The translations under genes and the position numbers were made by a program. A DNA stretch of 64,000 bases from Gnetum montanum (Eukaryota; Streptophyta; Gnetopsida; Gnetales; Gnetaceae). Position 1 is the first letter of the stretch. The number at the start of each line of letters is the position of its first letter. Below, piece by piece: positions 50,101-63,120 of the stretch. The notes beneath the pieces were generated by a model. That model was not told the origin of the DNA and did no database searches. It was given only the letters and a program-made list of their open reading frames with translations. The stretch lies in the NCBI GenBank assembly GCA_015680685.1, contig MNCI01014441.1:496391-560390 (forward strand), written 5' to 3'.

Positions 50101-53100
50101 GCTTGGTAGAGATTTGAGATCTCATCATGAAATACTAAGGCCAAATTAGGTCTTATCTTATGTACTTGTATGATGTTATGTGGGTCTAGGCCTAACATAT
50201 CTTTGTATGACCAAGAAAAGGCCTTAATGTTGCCTTGTAGGGCCTTGGTAATGCCTTGAGCCTGTTAAGGTTTCAGTGAGGAACTTAGTTTAATGGATTT
50301 TTATTACATCCCTTCTAGACACATTAGGTATGGTCATACAATTATGATTTATGCATTACATGTTTTGTCTCGGTGGGTTATGGGGGATGGCTTAGCTTCT
50401 TGTAATTACACTTTATACGCTATGGTTATGATGTCGTTACATGCTTAGCTCATGTGATTATGTACATTAGCCTTGTGTGATGTGTTAGATAGGTGATGCT
50501 GCTAGCAAGGGTGTTGGATTGGGGTACAAGAGCACCTATTTGATATGTATTTATTCTTTATGTGTGATTTTGGTATTTATCAATTTGCACTATAGTGCTA
50601 TGTTGCATGATGTTCAAGTGTGATTTTAGCATATGAAGGTGTAGAGCATTTGATAAGGATCTCATAGGTTAAAATGGATATTAATTTGGAGTCTTTGTGT
50701 GGTTGTTATGCACATTGGAAGTGCAAGGTATTAATTATGGGGAATAAAAGAAAATCGACTTATACAAAAAAATTTCATTAAAAAAAAGTAAAAGTAAAAG
50801 TAAAAGTAAAAAGTCAAGATATTTTATGCATGTGATGTGAGGCATATAGGGAAAAGAAGCGCATCATTATTTTTGTTTAAAATAAAAGTATATGCTTTAT
50901 GCATAGTTTTATTTGATGTGTTTTTATTTCTCTTTCATACCATTGCCTTTTTTGTTTCATTTGGGATTTTTCTTTCTACTAAAAATAGAAATGAATGGAA
51001 GCCTTTTTTTCCTTTAATTTTCTTTTCTTCCTTCATTTTTTCTACACTTTTTCTGAATTTTGAGCTTCATGGTTGGATTTTTCTTTGCTTTGAACTTGGA
51101 TTTGTGATTATTGTAGTCATATTTATGTGGGTGCAAAACTTGTTAGGAGCGAAATAAACTCTTATTGGATTTTTAAGAGTTTTCTGCTTATTTCTTCCTT
51201 TATTTTCTAACAATTTTAATTGGTGGGTTGTCTTTACCGTTTCCCTGTATTTTTTTTGCTGGATTAGTGTATATGATTATGTGATGTGGGCATGTGGGGT
51301 GGATAGCTCAAAGATCAAGCTTGGACATGTTATTTTGCCTATTTCCTGAAATTGTCCAATTCAGTTATGAATTGTATAGTAATATATGTACGATGTATTG
51401 TATGATGTGGACTTGTAGAATATGATATGTGATGTTGATGAGATTGGTATGACTGGAATATGATATTCTCGAGGCCTATTGGGGCAAGAGCATTTTTGGG
51501 AGTTTTAATCTTTCCTTGTGGTAATTAAATATTATTTTATTAATCAAACTTTGAATGCACATAACTTTGCTTCTAAGAGTTTGATTTAGGTAAAATTAGT
51601 GTTGTTGGGATCATTTTGGAAAGTACTTTCTAATCATGGAATTAGTTTTCTCTTTGAGCATATATCATTTTAAAGGTTATTATAGTGGTAATTTGTGTGG
51701 AAGTACATGTAGTGTGAGAAATATGGTATGGTTTTTTCATATTGTGGTAGTAATGTTGTTTTGTCAAATTGTGGTATTGTTTTCATGGAATGACTATAAC
51801 TTTAGGTGTAAATATATGTGGTTATGTTATGTTATTTGGATGTGTTATGCTTATGACATGTACTGGCTTAAGCTAGCTGGAATGTGTACATGTCTTTGTA
51901 ATGATGCTTGTGACACTTGTTGGTGGGTGATGCTAGCATGAGGGTGTGGACTAATTAGCGATGAGGCATCCTAGAGGTTGTGTGGATTGACCTCGACTAT
52001 GATGCATCAGTGAGGCTCCTATCTTAGGCCTCATCCCAAGAGTGGGAGAGTGTAGGTGTGTTCATCCCTATTGCTAGTCCTCTAGAAGGCTAGTTGTTAC
52101 TAGTCATAGGTTAATGAATCCTAACACCAGTTGGATAAATAAAAAACTAAATAAAAGACCTACAAATAATGGTTGTTATGAGTACTCATAGCAACATTTC
52201 ACATGCTACATTGAGTGTAGATATGCTAGCAACCACATGGGTTATGTATAAGATAGTATGAGTTTGTGAGTCATATTGTTGATAATATGTATTATGATTT
52301 GATTATGATTGTATGGATCATGCAGTATTTAATGGTATATTGTAGGTATGATAACATGGACATGATAGTGAAAATGCATGTGATGTGGTGTAAAAAATAT
52401 ATGATAGATGATGTTAGACCATGTCTTTATCTGTGATTGTATAATATTCATTTATCCTCTTCAATAATGATTATGTTAGCATTATGGGCAATATGGTGTG
52501 TTTATTGTTTTGAGCATGCATAAGACTAATAGTTGTTGTAGGTTGCCTTGCATCCCGCTCCCCTTCTCTAGTGTAGCACTTGTTGACCATCTAGTAAAGG
52601 AAGTGTAAAGGCTTCCCACTCAGTTGTGTATTGACTTCATTTAATTATAGGTGAAAGGCATAGGAGCCTAGACAAGCACAGAGAGGGAGAGTAGATGAGG
52701 GGAAATATTTAGTAATTAGTTAATGTCTATTTTCATGTACAATAGTATGGACTATGTATCTTTGTATGAAACTCTCCATACTCTTATATATATGATGATG
52801 ATGTTAATGTGTTTTTATATTTTAGCAAAGGAGTGCATATTTTGATTTATGTAGAGACATGTAATTTTATAAATTGAAATGTATGTTTAGTTTTTGATTT
52901 GGTATGAAATTTTTGTACAATTTGACCTTCCTTAATATCTTGTATTCTACACATCATTGGTTTATAGTTATCATGCTTCCATTGTAAGATTACTTGATCC
53001 TAGGCATCACCTTGCCCTAGCTAGGGTGGGGTGTTACACTTTCTCCTCACCATTATGTGTTGTGATAGGAACTTCAACTAGCGATTCTTCAATTATGTCA

Positions 53101-53335
53101 CCCACCTCTAATTCATGAGTTTTGACTAGGTTTTAAGGCCACTCTAGAGGTTTCTCTATTGAGGCTATGCAGTCAACAAGACTCTTAGGCTCAAGATTTA
53201 GGCAATTAGGGTCAATATACCATTTTACATCATCATAAGGCCCACTTAGGCTTAAAGGTAAACTAATAAGCTTCCAGGTATTCATACTTTAATCCTACAT
53301 GTCAACCAAAAGCATATTAAGTGGCACCTGGGTAA
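47170..53335 (-). pseudogene. pol: pol of Tat-type element F (RT, two RNase H, integrase)
   Basis: On the minus strand, with 53038-50300 removed as an insertion, the order is a protease-RT linker (53335-53040), RT (50300-49410: YKDMLGLDP, VPKKNG, FMDRFSRYNQIR, and YMDN at the catalytic site), a first RNase H end (49158-48950), a second archaeal-type RNase H (48851-48590: DGASTTHGA, CTNNIAKYE, KADSQLV), the integrase zinc region (HEGACGGHIG, HCDTCQ), core (47971-47600) and C-terminal part (47491-47204: KKGDLVLK, NWEGSFLV). The second RNase H identifies the Tat (Ogre/Retand-like) group. Catalytic changes are YMDD to YMDN, integrase first Asp to Ala (LAIIEPI) and Glu to Lys (ANKQAKVSN). Confidence 0.85.
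50300..53038 (-). mobile_element. Presumed solo LTR inserted in F pol
   Basis: The F reading frame ends at THNGEEK (53039) and resumes with SIKLSSSLKP at about 50298, as if 2.74 kb had been inserted between two codons. On the minus strand the insert begins TGTAACACCCCACCC (53038), a start typical of long Ty3/gypsy LTRs such as the Tekay/Del group. Its lower end (TGTAATA) is eroded, and the target duplication is unclear. It contains T-rich sequence and short open frames but no domain. Confidence 0.6.
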
Positions 53336-53849
53336 AAATGAACAAAAAAATGGTAAAAAGATATAAAAATCATGCAAATACATGTTATTCTAGTGCAAAC
53401 AAGGTCAACCAAGGCTATAAAGCAAGTAAAAAAAGTGTAATAATGGCCAAATAAAGGTCAAACAAGGGGAAATACAAGAAATAAGGCTATAAATGGCCAT
53501 CAAGGACCATGGTTTTGCTAGTTTTGGGCCTTGAAGAGCTATGATGCCAATTTAAGGCCATAGCGGGCCAAGGTCACATGATGTTAAAGAGTGTTTAGGG
53601 AAGGCCAAACTGCACTATTTGATACCAATCAAAGGCCAAACAAAAGTAAATAAAATTGATAAAGGAAGTGTAAGGCTATGTAAAGGCTACAAGAAAGTTA
53701 TAAGGATCAACAATGCAACATAAGGCCAAAAACAAGTTGAAACATCAAGCAAAGCATGCTACATATGGTCAACCATGGGTAATTATAGGTCAAAAGAGAT
53801 TGATTTTTGCCAATTTTAGGCCTTAGCAAGCCATGTTTCAGGGTTGCTA
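53336..53849. repeat. A-rich tract with GGCCAA repeats and minisatellite copies
   Basis: Repeats of GGTCAA/GGCCAA words occur throughout, with copies of the 36-bp minisatellite family at about 53490-53590 and 53805-53840 (AATTTTAGGCCTTAGCAAGCC). No coding domain is visible. Confidence 0.6.
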
Positions 53850-56040
53850 GATGGGTTTGGACATAAGTGAGGGTTGTTTTTGGGTTGTTTGAGCCTAAAA
53901 AACAAGAATTTTAAAGCTTTTATGTTCAGACCATCTTGCTTCTATGTTGAGGCCCCTCCTCCAAGGGGGTATGTTAGTGTGGGGGGTTTCAAGGGGCTAA
54001 GTTTTAATAAATTTTGGTTAATTTTTGTTGTGCATGTACTTTCTTGGGGTTGTTGGTATTGCTAATCATTGCCCAAGATTGATAGTTGTTAATTTTAAGG
54101 CTTTTTGATTAGTTTTTTAGGTTATCCCCCTGTTTCCATGATGAGCACCCCCTCCCCCCCTCCAAGGGGTATGTTAGCATGGAGGATCCCAACTAGCTAA
54201 ATTTTGATCAGTTTTGGGCAAGCATGTGCATTCCTAGGGTTTTTGGTATTGTTGGACACTACCCAAGATCAAAGGTTATCAATTTTAAGGTTTTTAGCTT
54301 AATTTTTAGGGTTACCCCCTTATTTCCATGTTGAGCCCTACCTCTAGGGGGTAGTCAATGTGGAAGACTCAAAGGGGTTGAAAATTGATAAATTTTGATT
54401 AATTTTGGACATGCATGTGCATTCCTAGGCTTGTCGATGTTGCTGGGCATCTTCCAAGATCAAAAGTGGTTAATTTCAAGGCTTTTTGATTATTTTTTTT
54501 AGTTCACCCCCTTGTTTCCATGCTAAGCCCCCTTCCAATAGGTATGTCAACATGGAGGATCCCAATGGGCTAATTTTTAACAAATTTTGATCAATTTTTG
54601 GCATGCATGTGCATTCCTGGGCTGTTGGTGTTGTTGGACACTACCCAAGATCAAAAGTTGTTAATTTTAAGGTTTCTTAATTAGTTTTTAAGGTTACCCC
54701 CTTGTTTTGATGGTAAGCCCCCCTCCAGGAGGGTATGTTAGTGTGGAAGACCCCAAGGGCTAATTTTTTATCAGTTTTGGGCATGCATGTGCATTCCTAG
54801 GTTTTTCGATACTACTGGACACTACCCAACATCAAAAGTTATCAATTTTAAGGTCATTTTTAGGTTTTTAAGGATTACCCATTGTTTCCATGCTAAGTCC
54901 CCCATCCAAGGAGGTATGTCAACATGGAGGACTCCAAGGGGCTAATTTTTGATAAATTTTGACTAGTTTTGGACATGCATGTGCATTCTCAGGGTTGTTA
55001 GTGCTACTGGATACTACCCAAGATCAAAAGTTGTTTGTTTTAAGGCTTTTAAGTTAATTTTTGAGGTTACCCCCTTGTTTCCACTTTAAGCCCCCCCCCT
55101 CCAGGGGGGTATGTTACCATGGAAAATCCAAAGGAGATGATTTTTGACAAATTCTGATTAGTTTTGGACATGCATGTGCATTCCTAGGGTTGTCGGTGCT
55201 GATGGAGATTTCCCAAGATCAAAAGTTGTTAATTTTAAGGTTTTTTGATTATTTTGTTATGTTACCCCCTTGTTTCCACACTAAGCCCCCCCTCTAGGGG
55301 GGTATGTTAGCATGGAAGATCCCAAGGGACTGATTTTTGTCAAATTTTAATCAATTTTGGGCATGCATGTGTATTCCCTGGGTTGCTAGTGTTGCTAGAC
55401 ACTGCCCAAGATCAAAATTTATCAATTTTAAGGGTTTTTGATTGGTTTTTTAGGTTACCTCCTTATTTTCATGCTAACCCCAAAAGGTTAATTTTTGACA
55501 AATTTTGATTAATTTTGGACATGCATGTGCATTCTTGAGGTTGCTAGTGTTATTGGACATTACCCAAGATCAAAATTTGTTAATTTTAAGGATTTTAAGT
55601 TAATTTTTGAGGTTAGCCCCTTGTTTCCACACTGAACCCCCCTCTAGGGGGTATGTAAGCATGGAAAATTCCAAGGGGCTAATTATTGACAAATTTTGAT
55701 CAATTTTGGGCATGCATGTGCATTTTTGGGATTTCTGGTGCTATTGGACACTACCCAAGATCAAAATTTGTTAGTTTTAAGGCTTTTAAGTTAATTTTTG
55801 AGGTTACCCCCTTGTTTCTACACTAAGCCCCCTCTAAGGGGTATGTCAACATAGAAGATCCCAAGGGGCTTTGATAAATTTTGATCAGTTTTGGGCATGC
55901 ATATGCATTCTCAGGGTTGTTGGTGCTATTGTGCATCACACAAGATCAAAAGTTGTCAATATTAATTTTTGTAAATTAGTTTTAAAGGTTACCCCCTTAT
56001 TTCCACACTGAGGGCACCCCCCTCTAAGGGGGTATGTCAG
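53850..56040. repeat. Satellite array, 11 copies of about 190 bp
   Basis: The block GGGCATGCATGTGCATTCC recurs near 54031, 54221, 54411, 54601, 54781, 54974, 55170, 55361, 55521, 55711 and 55896, so the period is about 190 (one unit is 160). Each unit has TACCCAAGATCAAAAG, then TTACCCCCTTGTTTCCA, then a C-run facing a G-run (AGCCCCCCCTCTAGGGGGGT type) that can form a hairpin, then AATTTTTGACAAATTTTGAT. No open frame crosses units. Confidence 0.9.
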
Positions 56041-57099
56041 GGGTAACAACTAAGAGGATGAGAAATAAGGGGGTTATCGACTATCAGAGGTCTCAGAGGG
56101 CTAGCAAGGCTCTCAATGTAAGAACTATGGTCACTAGAGTTTGGGGAAGAGGACTTTTAGTTATACCTCCTTAAACCCCCCTGTTGGCCCCACACCAAAT
56201 GGCATGGGGAGGGGATTTACCAACATGGGATATGATACGAGGTTGCAATTTGGCTTGTTTGAATGTGAGAGCTATGCTATTGGAGGTTGTACAAGAGTAT
56301 AAAGGCAATCATGATAACTAGATGGTCGATTTATATAGCTAGGTGGTTGATTTATGGAATTTTGTACCACCTTCCATCCAACCATGCTAAGGTCAAGGTG
56401 GTTAGTACAAATGAGACCTCCCTTCAGTATGGAACTATCGAATCAAAAGGTTTTGACCACTTTTGACTAGGTTTTCCAAGGTTTAGGGGTTGTCAGGAGT
56501 GATTGGATACACTCTTGGTCATGTGGGCCCCTTCTAGGGATCAAATCTAGATGTGATGGGCAGTGGGAGGTATGAATGAGGGTTATCCCCCTTTGATCCA
56601 TGCTAAGCTTCCCCCTAGGGTGGGGTGGGGTGGGGGGGTTGCGAGGGGTGTGTGTGGTGGGGGTGGAGGGGTGTGAACTAAGGGGTACACCCAAGGTGAC
56701 TATTTGTAGCAAAGTTTGACCCCCTTTGAGAGCCTGATGTTGAATAATGCAAGTTGTAACTACTAAGAATGGCAAGAAGTTAGCTTTTTATGGTTTTGAG
56801 TGGTGGAAGGCATGCATCCACGTTGAGTATGACACTACTAATGTGGATGCATGGGGGTTAAGGCTTGGGTATGATTCTATGTGTTAAAGGGGCCAAAACT
56901 CCAATGTTGACGTAGTTACTAACCCAAAAAGTAACATGTGTGAGGGTGTAGGGTGGGGCCCATGGTTTTACAAATCTAAAAAATAAAAAATTAAGAAAAA
57001 AGGTAGTTTCTATTTTTCCCCCTTCACTCCCAGCGCAGAGGATACTTCACCCCCCAACCACCCACACCCCCCCGGCCTCACCCACCACCATACATAGAA
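56041..57099. other. Region with G-rich and C-rich tracts, no gene recognised
   Basis: It contains a candidate quadruplex tract (56618-56638), more G-runs to 56675 and a C-rich patch (57045-57090). Words from the satellite (CCATGCTAAGC, CCCCCTAGGG) recur at 56600-56620, so part of this may be diverged satellite. No domain was found. Confidence 0.5.
56618..56638 (+). other. G-quadruplex-like tract
   Basis: Four G-runs of three or more are separated by single T bases (GGGTGGGGTGGGGTGGGG and onward). Further G4 runs follow to 56675. Confidence 0.7.
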
Positions 57100-60000
57100 T
57101 TAGTAAGTAGGGGTTTGGAGTGGAAACATTGGGTTTTTAGGATTTTTAATGTTAAAATGTACATAAACTCATCACAAAACATCAGTTCATCAACCAATGT
57201 AGTGGATGAGAGCCTTGGCATCTATGGTTATGGTTGATCTTGTCAATCTTCAGCGTTGAAGCTCTACATCCTTCTCTTGTCCAACGTTGAGGCTCTAACC
57301 CCTTTAGATTTCAAGTGTTCTTTCAATGTTGAGCATCATCATGAAGAAAAACAACAAGAATACACACATCCAAGCATCATAAGAGGCTACTAAAAATATC
57401 TCTACCTTTCCCAAGGTCATTTCCATCCAAGGGACCTCTTCATCAGTTCCAAGGTAGGACATTCCTTGCCTTTTTTTATGGTGTTCTACCTATTTTTGAT
57501 GTTTCTCTTGGTAAGAATAGGCATTTTTTCTCAAATCTAGTCAAAAGGAGTTGATAAAATTAAATTTTAGTGAATTCCCATGTCATGTTTTGGCCATTTT
57601 CATATGGATCTAGGGTTATTTTTCTGCTTTTGCCTTGGTAAATAAGATTTTTTTGAAATTAGGCTTACCTTTTCAAGTGCTTTTTCTAAAAATCTCATGT
57701 TGAGGCCATTTTTCTTAGATCTAGGGCTAAGGATTCATTAAAATTAAATTATAATGGCATCCTACCCCTTATTTTGATGCATTTTGTGATGGGTTTATGT
57801 TGGTTTGGCTCTTTTGGTTATAATCTATGGCTACATAATGTCAAATTTGTGTTTTTTGATTCTTTTTGTTTCAAAAAGGAAGGGTTTGTTGTGTATTTTT
57901 TATTAGATAGGTTTTAGGTTTTAAGTGTTGTATTTAAGCTTTGTAATGGCTATGGTTTTGTTCAATTTGAAGTTATATTGATCAAGTTATGACTATTTTA
58001 ATTTGGTTGTGCAACTAGGGTTTGTGCTATTTTTCATATTTTCATCAACATTAATGAATGTTTTATGACATAATGGCTAGGGTTTTGAACTGTATTAAGT
58101 ATGGGTGTGTAGGTCTCGATTTAAGCATTCAAAAGGTGATGAAATCACTTTGTTTGGAGCTTGGAGCCTAAATGAAGTTTTAGTGAATTTTTTCCTAACC
58201 TTGTGCGAATAGGGGTTGATGGTGACGACTATGTTTTTGCTATTTTAAGCTATGTTTTATGTAAGAATGGTTACATGTTTTTGGTTGCAGTGGTCATGGC
58301 TAGATTTTTTTATGAATTTCATAGTAAGGTTGTGTTAATTAGTCTAAATTTGGTTGTAGCACTTTACCTCTTTGAGGATGGATGTGGTTGTCATAGTTAG
58401 AATTGTTAACCTCCATGCTTTTGGGGATTATAAATTATGTTGTAAATTTTTTGTGTTTTTTGAAGAAAATATTTTTTTACTATTTTTAGTAAGTTTTTTT
58501 ATTTATGTCTATTATGGCCACTTTTTCTATGTTTTGATGCTTTTTCTAAATGCATGTTTTGAGCTAAGGTATAATTTTGGTTGTGATATTTTGATTATAA
58601 TGGTTTTAGCTATGATATCAAGTCTAGTAGAGGTTGTAATAATATATTCATTTTTTTGTGAATTTTCTTAAGAAAAATTTGAACTAACACCTTAATCCTT
58701 TTTATGGAAGCTAATTTCATCCTTAACTAAGATGTGTAAAATTTGTTAAGAAATTCTAAGTGTTGGAATGTTGTGTTAATGTTGTTTGTTTTTTTGTTTT
58801 TTATACTTTCCCCATGTAGGGTCTTGCTCAAGCCTGTGCTCATTGTGGTTGAGTTGGTTGGCATTCTTTGTTGTCTCAATCAACCTATAGACCATACTCC
58901 TCTTCTTGACTTGGCATTGGAGAAGGTATCAGTGTGGTTTTGCCTAAGGGTAAGGGACTCCCTTTCCTATCTTCTCCAGCACTTTAGTATGGTGATGTGG
59001 TCACACTTGTCTAAGGAGGTAGTTACAGTCATCATGGAGACCTTGTTACCTAGGTCTGCACACCTCATTGCCTAGTTTATAATTGATGGGCCAAAGACTT
59101 GGGTAGTAGGAAAACTGGTGGGTTTCATTAGTCCATGGTACCTTTTAAATATTTGGACCATGCCAGATTATTCACAATACAACATGAATAATACTTTGAT
59201 GGTGGCACAAAGAGTCCACTCCTTATTCTAGAATCCTCCAAGAATTGTGTACTGGTTATAGGGATAAGCATGGCTATTATAGGTTTTAATATTTTGGTTT
59301 TGTCTCGTTTAAGCTTCTCTTTTCTAACTCGTTGGTTCCACACATATCTTGTAGATAAAGGATCAATGATCAAGGTCTGATTAGGAATGATCAAACCTTG
59401 GTAGTAGCCCATACCGTGTTGAACAAATTCACCAAGGGCCCCAAGATTAAATATGTTGTTTTTGAATAGCTAAGAGGGGAGTTTGATGAATACCAACTAG
59501 ATTTGACCTTGTTTACAAGAAGTGTGTGGTTGTCAAAATAACACATAGTTGGTGGTGGGTGGCCTCCAAGGATATTAGAGATATGTATATTACTATTAGG
59601 ACCTCCACAAAAGCTTCTTTAAGAAAGAAGAGGAAGAGTGAGAAATCAGGTACATTGTTATGCTAAAGGTCTTATGGTTACTTATGCTTTAATTAATTTT
59701 TATAGCTAAAACATAGTTATATTGACACCAAACACTTATCTTTTGCTTATAGGGCCTTCCACTCCCATAGATGTTATCATACCCCTTACTAGATGTTCTA
59801 TAGAGAATCTCATGTTAAAGTTTGGTGAGGTGGGACTAGCACAGGAATGGTTAAGGGAGAATGCATCTAAAGACATTCAAGCAAACATTACTCATGTAGG
59901 TTTACTTGAGATCTTCATGGTGCCCAACCTTGTCATCCCTTCTGTAGAGATGTTGAACATCATTGACTCTTTTGATGAAAAAGATGATGTGTTCCACACC

Positions 60001-62466
60001 ACAGTATGAGGCCTATCAATTACCATTGCCATTAGTGCGTCTACCTTCCATGACTTATTTGGTGTTTCCTCTGATGGAATAATAGTTGCCACCAAACCAA
60101 TGAAAGAGGTAGGCCACCGTGTAGAGGTTGAGGAATGGCTTAGTGTTACCAAGGGCCACTCCTGTCTTACTTGTAGTAACTTTATGAACCTTGATGCAAA
60201 AGAGTCTTATCCCTTGTTCAAATCTTGGGTATTTCCTAAATTGTTGTTATAAAAGAAGGTGATTGACATTGCGTAGGGATGGACCTTTAAGAAAGAAATG
60301 ATTAAGGAGACTCATTTTAACTAGGTTGTTTCCTTAGTTATGAGCCTTAAAGAGGAAATCTTCAAAATTTGTGTGGATTCTTCCACAATAGTTTACATGC
60401 ACCATGCATTTTTTGTAGGCTATTTGAAGAGGTTTATAGAATTTTTGGGCAAAAAGGGGTGGATTGTGGATGTGCTAGGATCCAAGGCAACTCTCCAAGC
60501 CTTGGATAAAGCATATTTATCTAACCATGAGGGCCTAGAACCCACCAAAGGGTATGGAAGATTTATTATTCATGACCACTAAGGATCTTGATGTTAGTAG
60601 GTGTGAATCCTCTAATAGCACAGGGAAGGGACCTCTTACATTTCTAGTAAACATTAAGAGAGCCCAACGGTTATGTTTTGAAGCCACCAGAGTAGCCAAG
60701 GCTAGCCTAAAAAGGCCCATAGAAGAAGCACCACTAGTAGTAAAGCCACCCTCTAAGCAAAAGATTTTCTTCAAGATGCCATGCTTGGACTAGATAGTGA
60801 TAGGTACACCTCAACTATGTTTTCTTTTCCTTTGGCTATGTTTCTATTCTATAGCTTATCTAACGGTTTATGGCTACAAATCAATGGTGAAACCTAGTAG
60901 CCTAAGCTACCATTGCAGAAGAAGAACAAAGGCAAGTAGAAGAGGTACATAGGTGTGTTGAGGAGGAAGAGTAGAGGTGTAGGGCTATGAAAGAGGAAGA
61001 ACAGAGGAATATAGAGGAAGCACTTTTGAAACAAGATATGGGTGACCTTGATGCCTTGTTCGATGGGTCAGAGAGTCTCCAATTGAAATCCTTGATGATG
61101 ATGAAGATGATCTTAAGAATGAAGTGGAGAGCACAGGTATACTTATGTTTTATTTGTTATTGGATATAGTTTGATGTTTGGCTTTAGAGTTCTTACTTAT
61201 CCAACAATTGTTATGCTTATCATAGTTCCTGAGCCTATAGCAAAGGCCCTTGTACCTGAGTTTCACATTAAACCATGGGTAGAGGTCCTAGACAAGATAG
61301 AATTCATGCATGGGATGACAAAGAACATTGTTGGTTGGTTGCAATAGGTTGCACCCAAAATCAGTAAGAATTATGTTTTGCTATGCCTTAGTCATTTTTC
61401 TATGAGATTTATTTTATGCTACCACTATATTGTATATTGAGTTTAGGATTATTATTTTTGTTGTTTTTAGTACCATAAGTCACATGGAATTCAACACAAG
61501 ACATGCAATTCAACTCCTTGCCTAAACTTCCTTCTGACACCACACATCCCTTTGGAGCTTTATGAAACTATCGCTGATTTAGTAGTTTCATGTGCTAAAG
61601 CTTAATGGGAGATTCAAAGGTGGGAGTAGGTTATTTCCTTGAAGGAGGAAAATAAAAGGTAAGCTGAGAGGATCCTAGATCTTGAGGAGTGTAAGGCCTT
61701 TGTGACTGCCCAAGTGGAGAACTCAGGGGCCTTACAGATTAAAGAGATCACATGGGCCTACTACTGGTGCACTATCCATGATAAAATTACTCTTTCTTGG
61801 GAGTTGCATGAGCAAGAAATGCAGAGGGACTTGATTTTTTTAAAAGGCACAAGATTGGAAGGATTATTGTGATTGGGTCTTAGAGTGGGGTAAGACACAA
61901 AGGAATCATAAGCGCAAGTATAAGGTTGATCAAGATGCCTATTTGAAATGGCTAAAGAAGGAGACAATCGAATGACAATAGAGAGAGATGTTTATTTAGG
62001 GCATTTAGGCTGAGAGTGCTTTCAACCTTTTTGAAAGCACTTTGACAATGGTTGAGTCTCCTACTTCACAAGTCACCACAGCTATAGATGAGGCTGCTAT
62101 AGCTACTATCTCACGGGAGCCACCATCATGGATGGGTGTGGATAGAACCAATATCTTCATAGGCATTAATTTAAGGGACATTGACTAGGCTAATATGACA
62201 GAAGACTAGATCCTTCAACATTTAGAGACTAGCCTTCATCATCTTTCCCAAGAGTTCATATAGCTAGATTCTCCACAGGTATGATTGTTTTTATGTTTTT
62301 CCTAGTTCATGTTACGATTTTGGTTATTATGGTTACTAACTGGTTATGTGTTGCTATCTTATAGGCATTTTATGATGTTGATGGCACTAATGGTGTAGGT
62401 GATGATAATGATGATGCACCACCACCACCACCTCTGGATGCCCCCTTGGCACATTCAAATGCCTGA
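57100..62466 (+). pseudogene. Decayed multi-exon gene, antisense within Tat-type sequences
   Basis: Exon-intron structure can be followed on the plus strand. A leader ends CCAAG|GTAGGACATT (about 57452) and the next exon starts after CCCCATGTAG (58819). Later junctions are AAATCAG|GTACAT (59649), GCTTATAG|GGCC (about 59753), AGCACAG|GTATAC (about 61136), CATAG|TTCC (about 61227), CCACAG|GTATG (62278) and CTTATAG|GCATTT (62365). The last exon reads AFYDVDGTNG, an acidic run, PPPPPP and LDAPLAHSNA, then TGA at 62464-62466. Middle exons hold FGEVGLAQEWLRENASKD and KEEIFKICVD, and then Glu/Lys-rich, coiled-coil-like stretches. Stops (mostly TAG) and shifts are common. It may be the antisense extra ORF known from some Tat elements or a captured gene. 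I do not recognise the family. Confidence 0.5.
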
Positions 62467-62829
62467 TATGATAGTCTTTATTGTTTGTTTCATTTTATGC
62501 TTGACATTGTATGGCTTACGTTGGACAATACTTGAGTTGTGGACATCTTATCATTTATAATCGATAGTTTTAACATTTATGCCACACAATGTGGTCATGG
62601 ATATATTATTTTATTTTAATATGTTTTAAATTTTAGGTTTTGATTTTGTTTTTGGCTATATATGTTGTTGATTACTTTATTGTTTTAAGGTTCTAAGGTT
62701 ACAAGTGTTGAAAATGTTTGTGTGGATTGTGGCTACATTAGCTATGTCGAGAACTATAAGATTATGAATAGGAAAGGGTTACTTGTCATTTTTTAATAAA
62801 AGAAAAGGCATGACAAGCTATATGTTTAT

Positions 62830-63120
62830 CACTAGTTTAAGGCCATGGTGAGCCACAATGGTAGTTTAGAGTCTTATCGGACTACAATGGTAGTTTAAAA
62901 TCTTAATGGACTAGAATGCCAGTTTAAAATCTTAGCAAAATATGATGCCAGTTTAAAGTCTTAGAGGATTGCAATGCTAGTTTAGAGTCTTAGTGAACTA
63001 AAATTTGATTTTAAAGTCTTAGTAGATTGTAATGCTGGTTTAAGGCCTCAACAGGCCATGATGTTGGTTGAAGGCCTTGGCAGGCCATGGGTTTGCTAGT
63101 TTTAGGCCATGGTGGGCCCT
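62830..63120. repeat. Minisatellite, about 36-bp unit, next to F-type protease
   Basis: About eight diverged copies of GTTTAAGGCCTTAGTAGGCCATGATGCTA-like units, the same family as at 46890-47135. T-runs follow (63150-63205). Confidence 0.8.

Noticed and set aside
50837-51941. Hydrophobic short frames as membrane protein genes
   Set aside because: They lie in T-rich sequence of a presumed solo LTR, where such frames arise by composition.
53850-56040. CRISPR-like array because of regular repeats
   Set aside because: The 190-bp units are repeated as a whole, without unique spacers, and the context is a plant nuclear genome.
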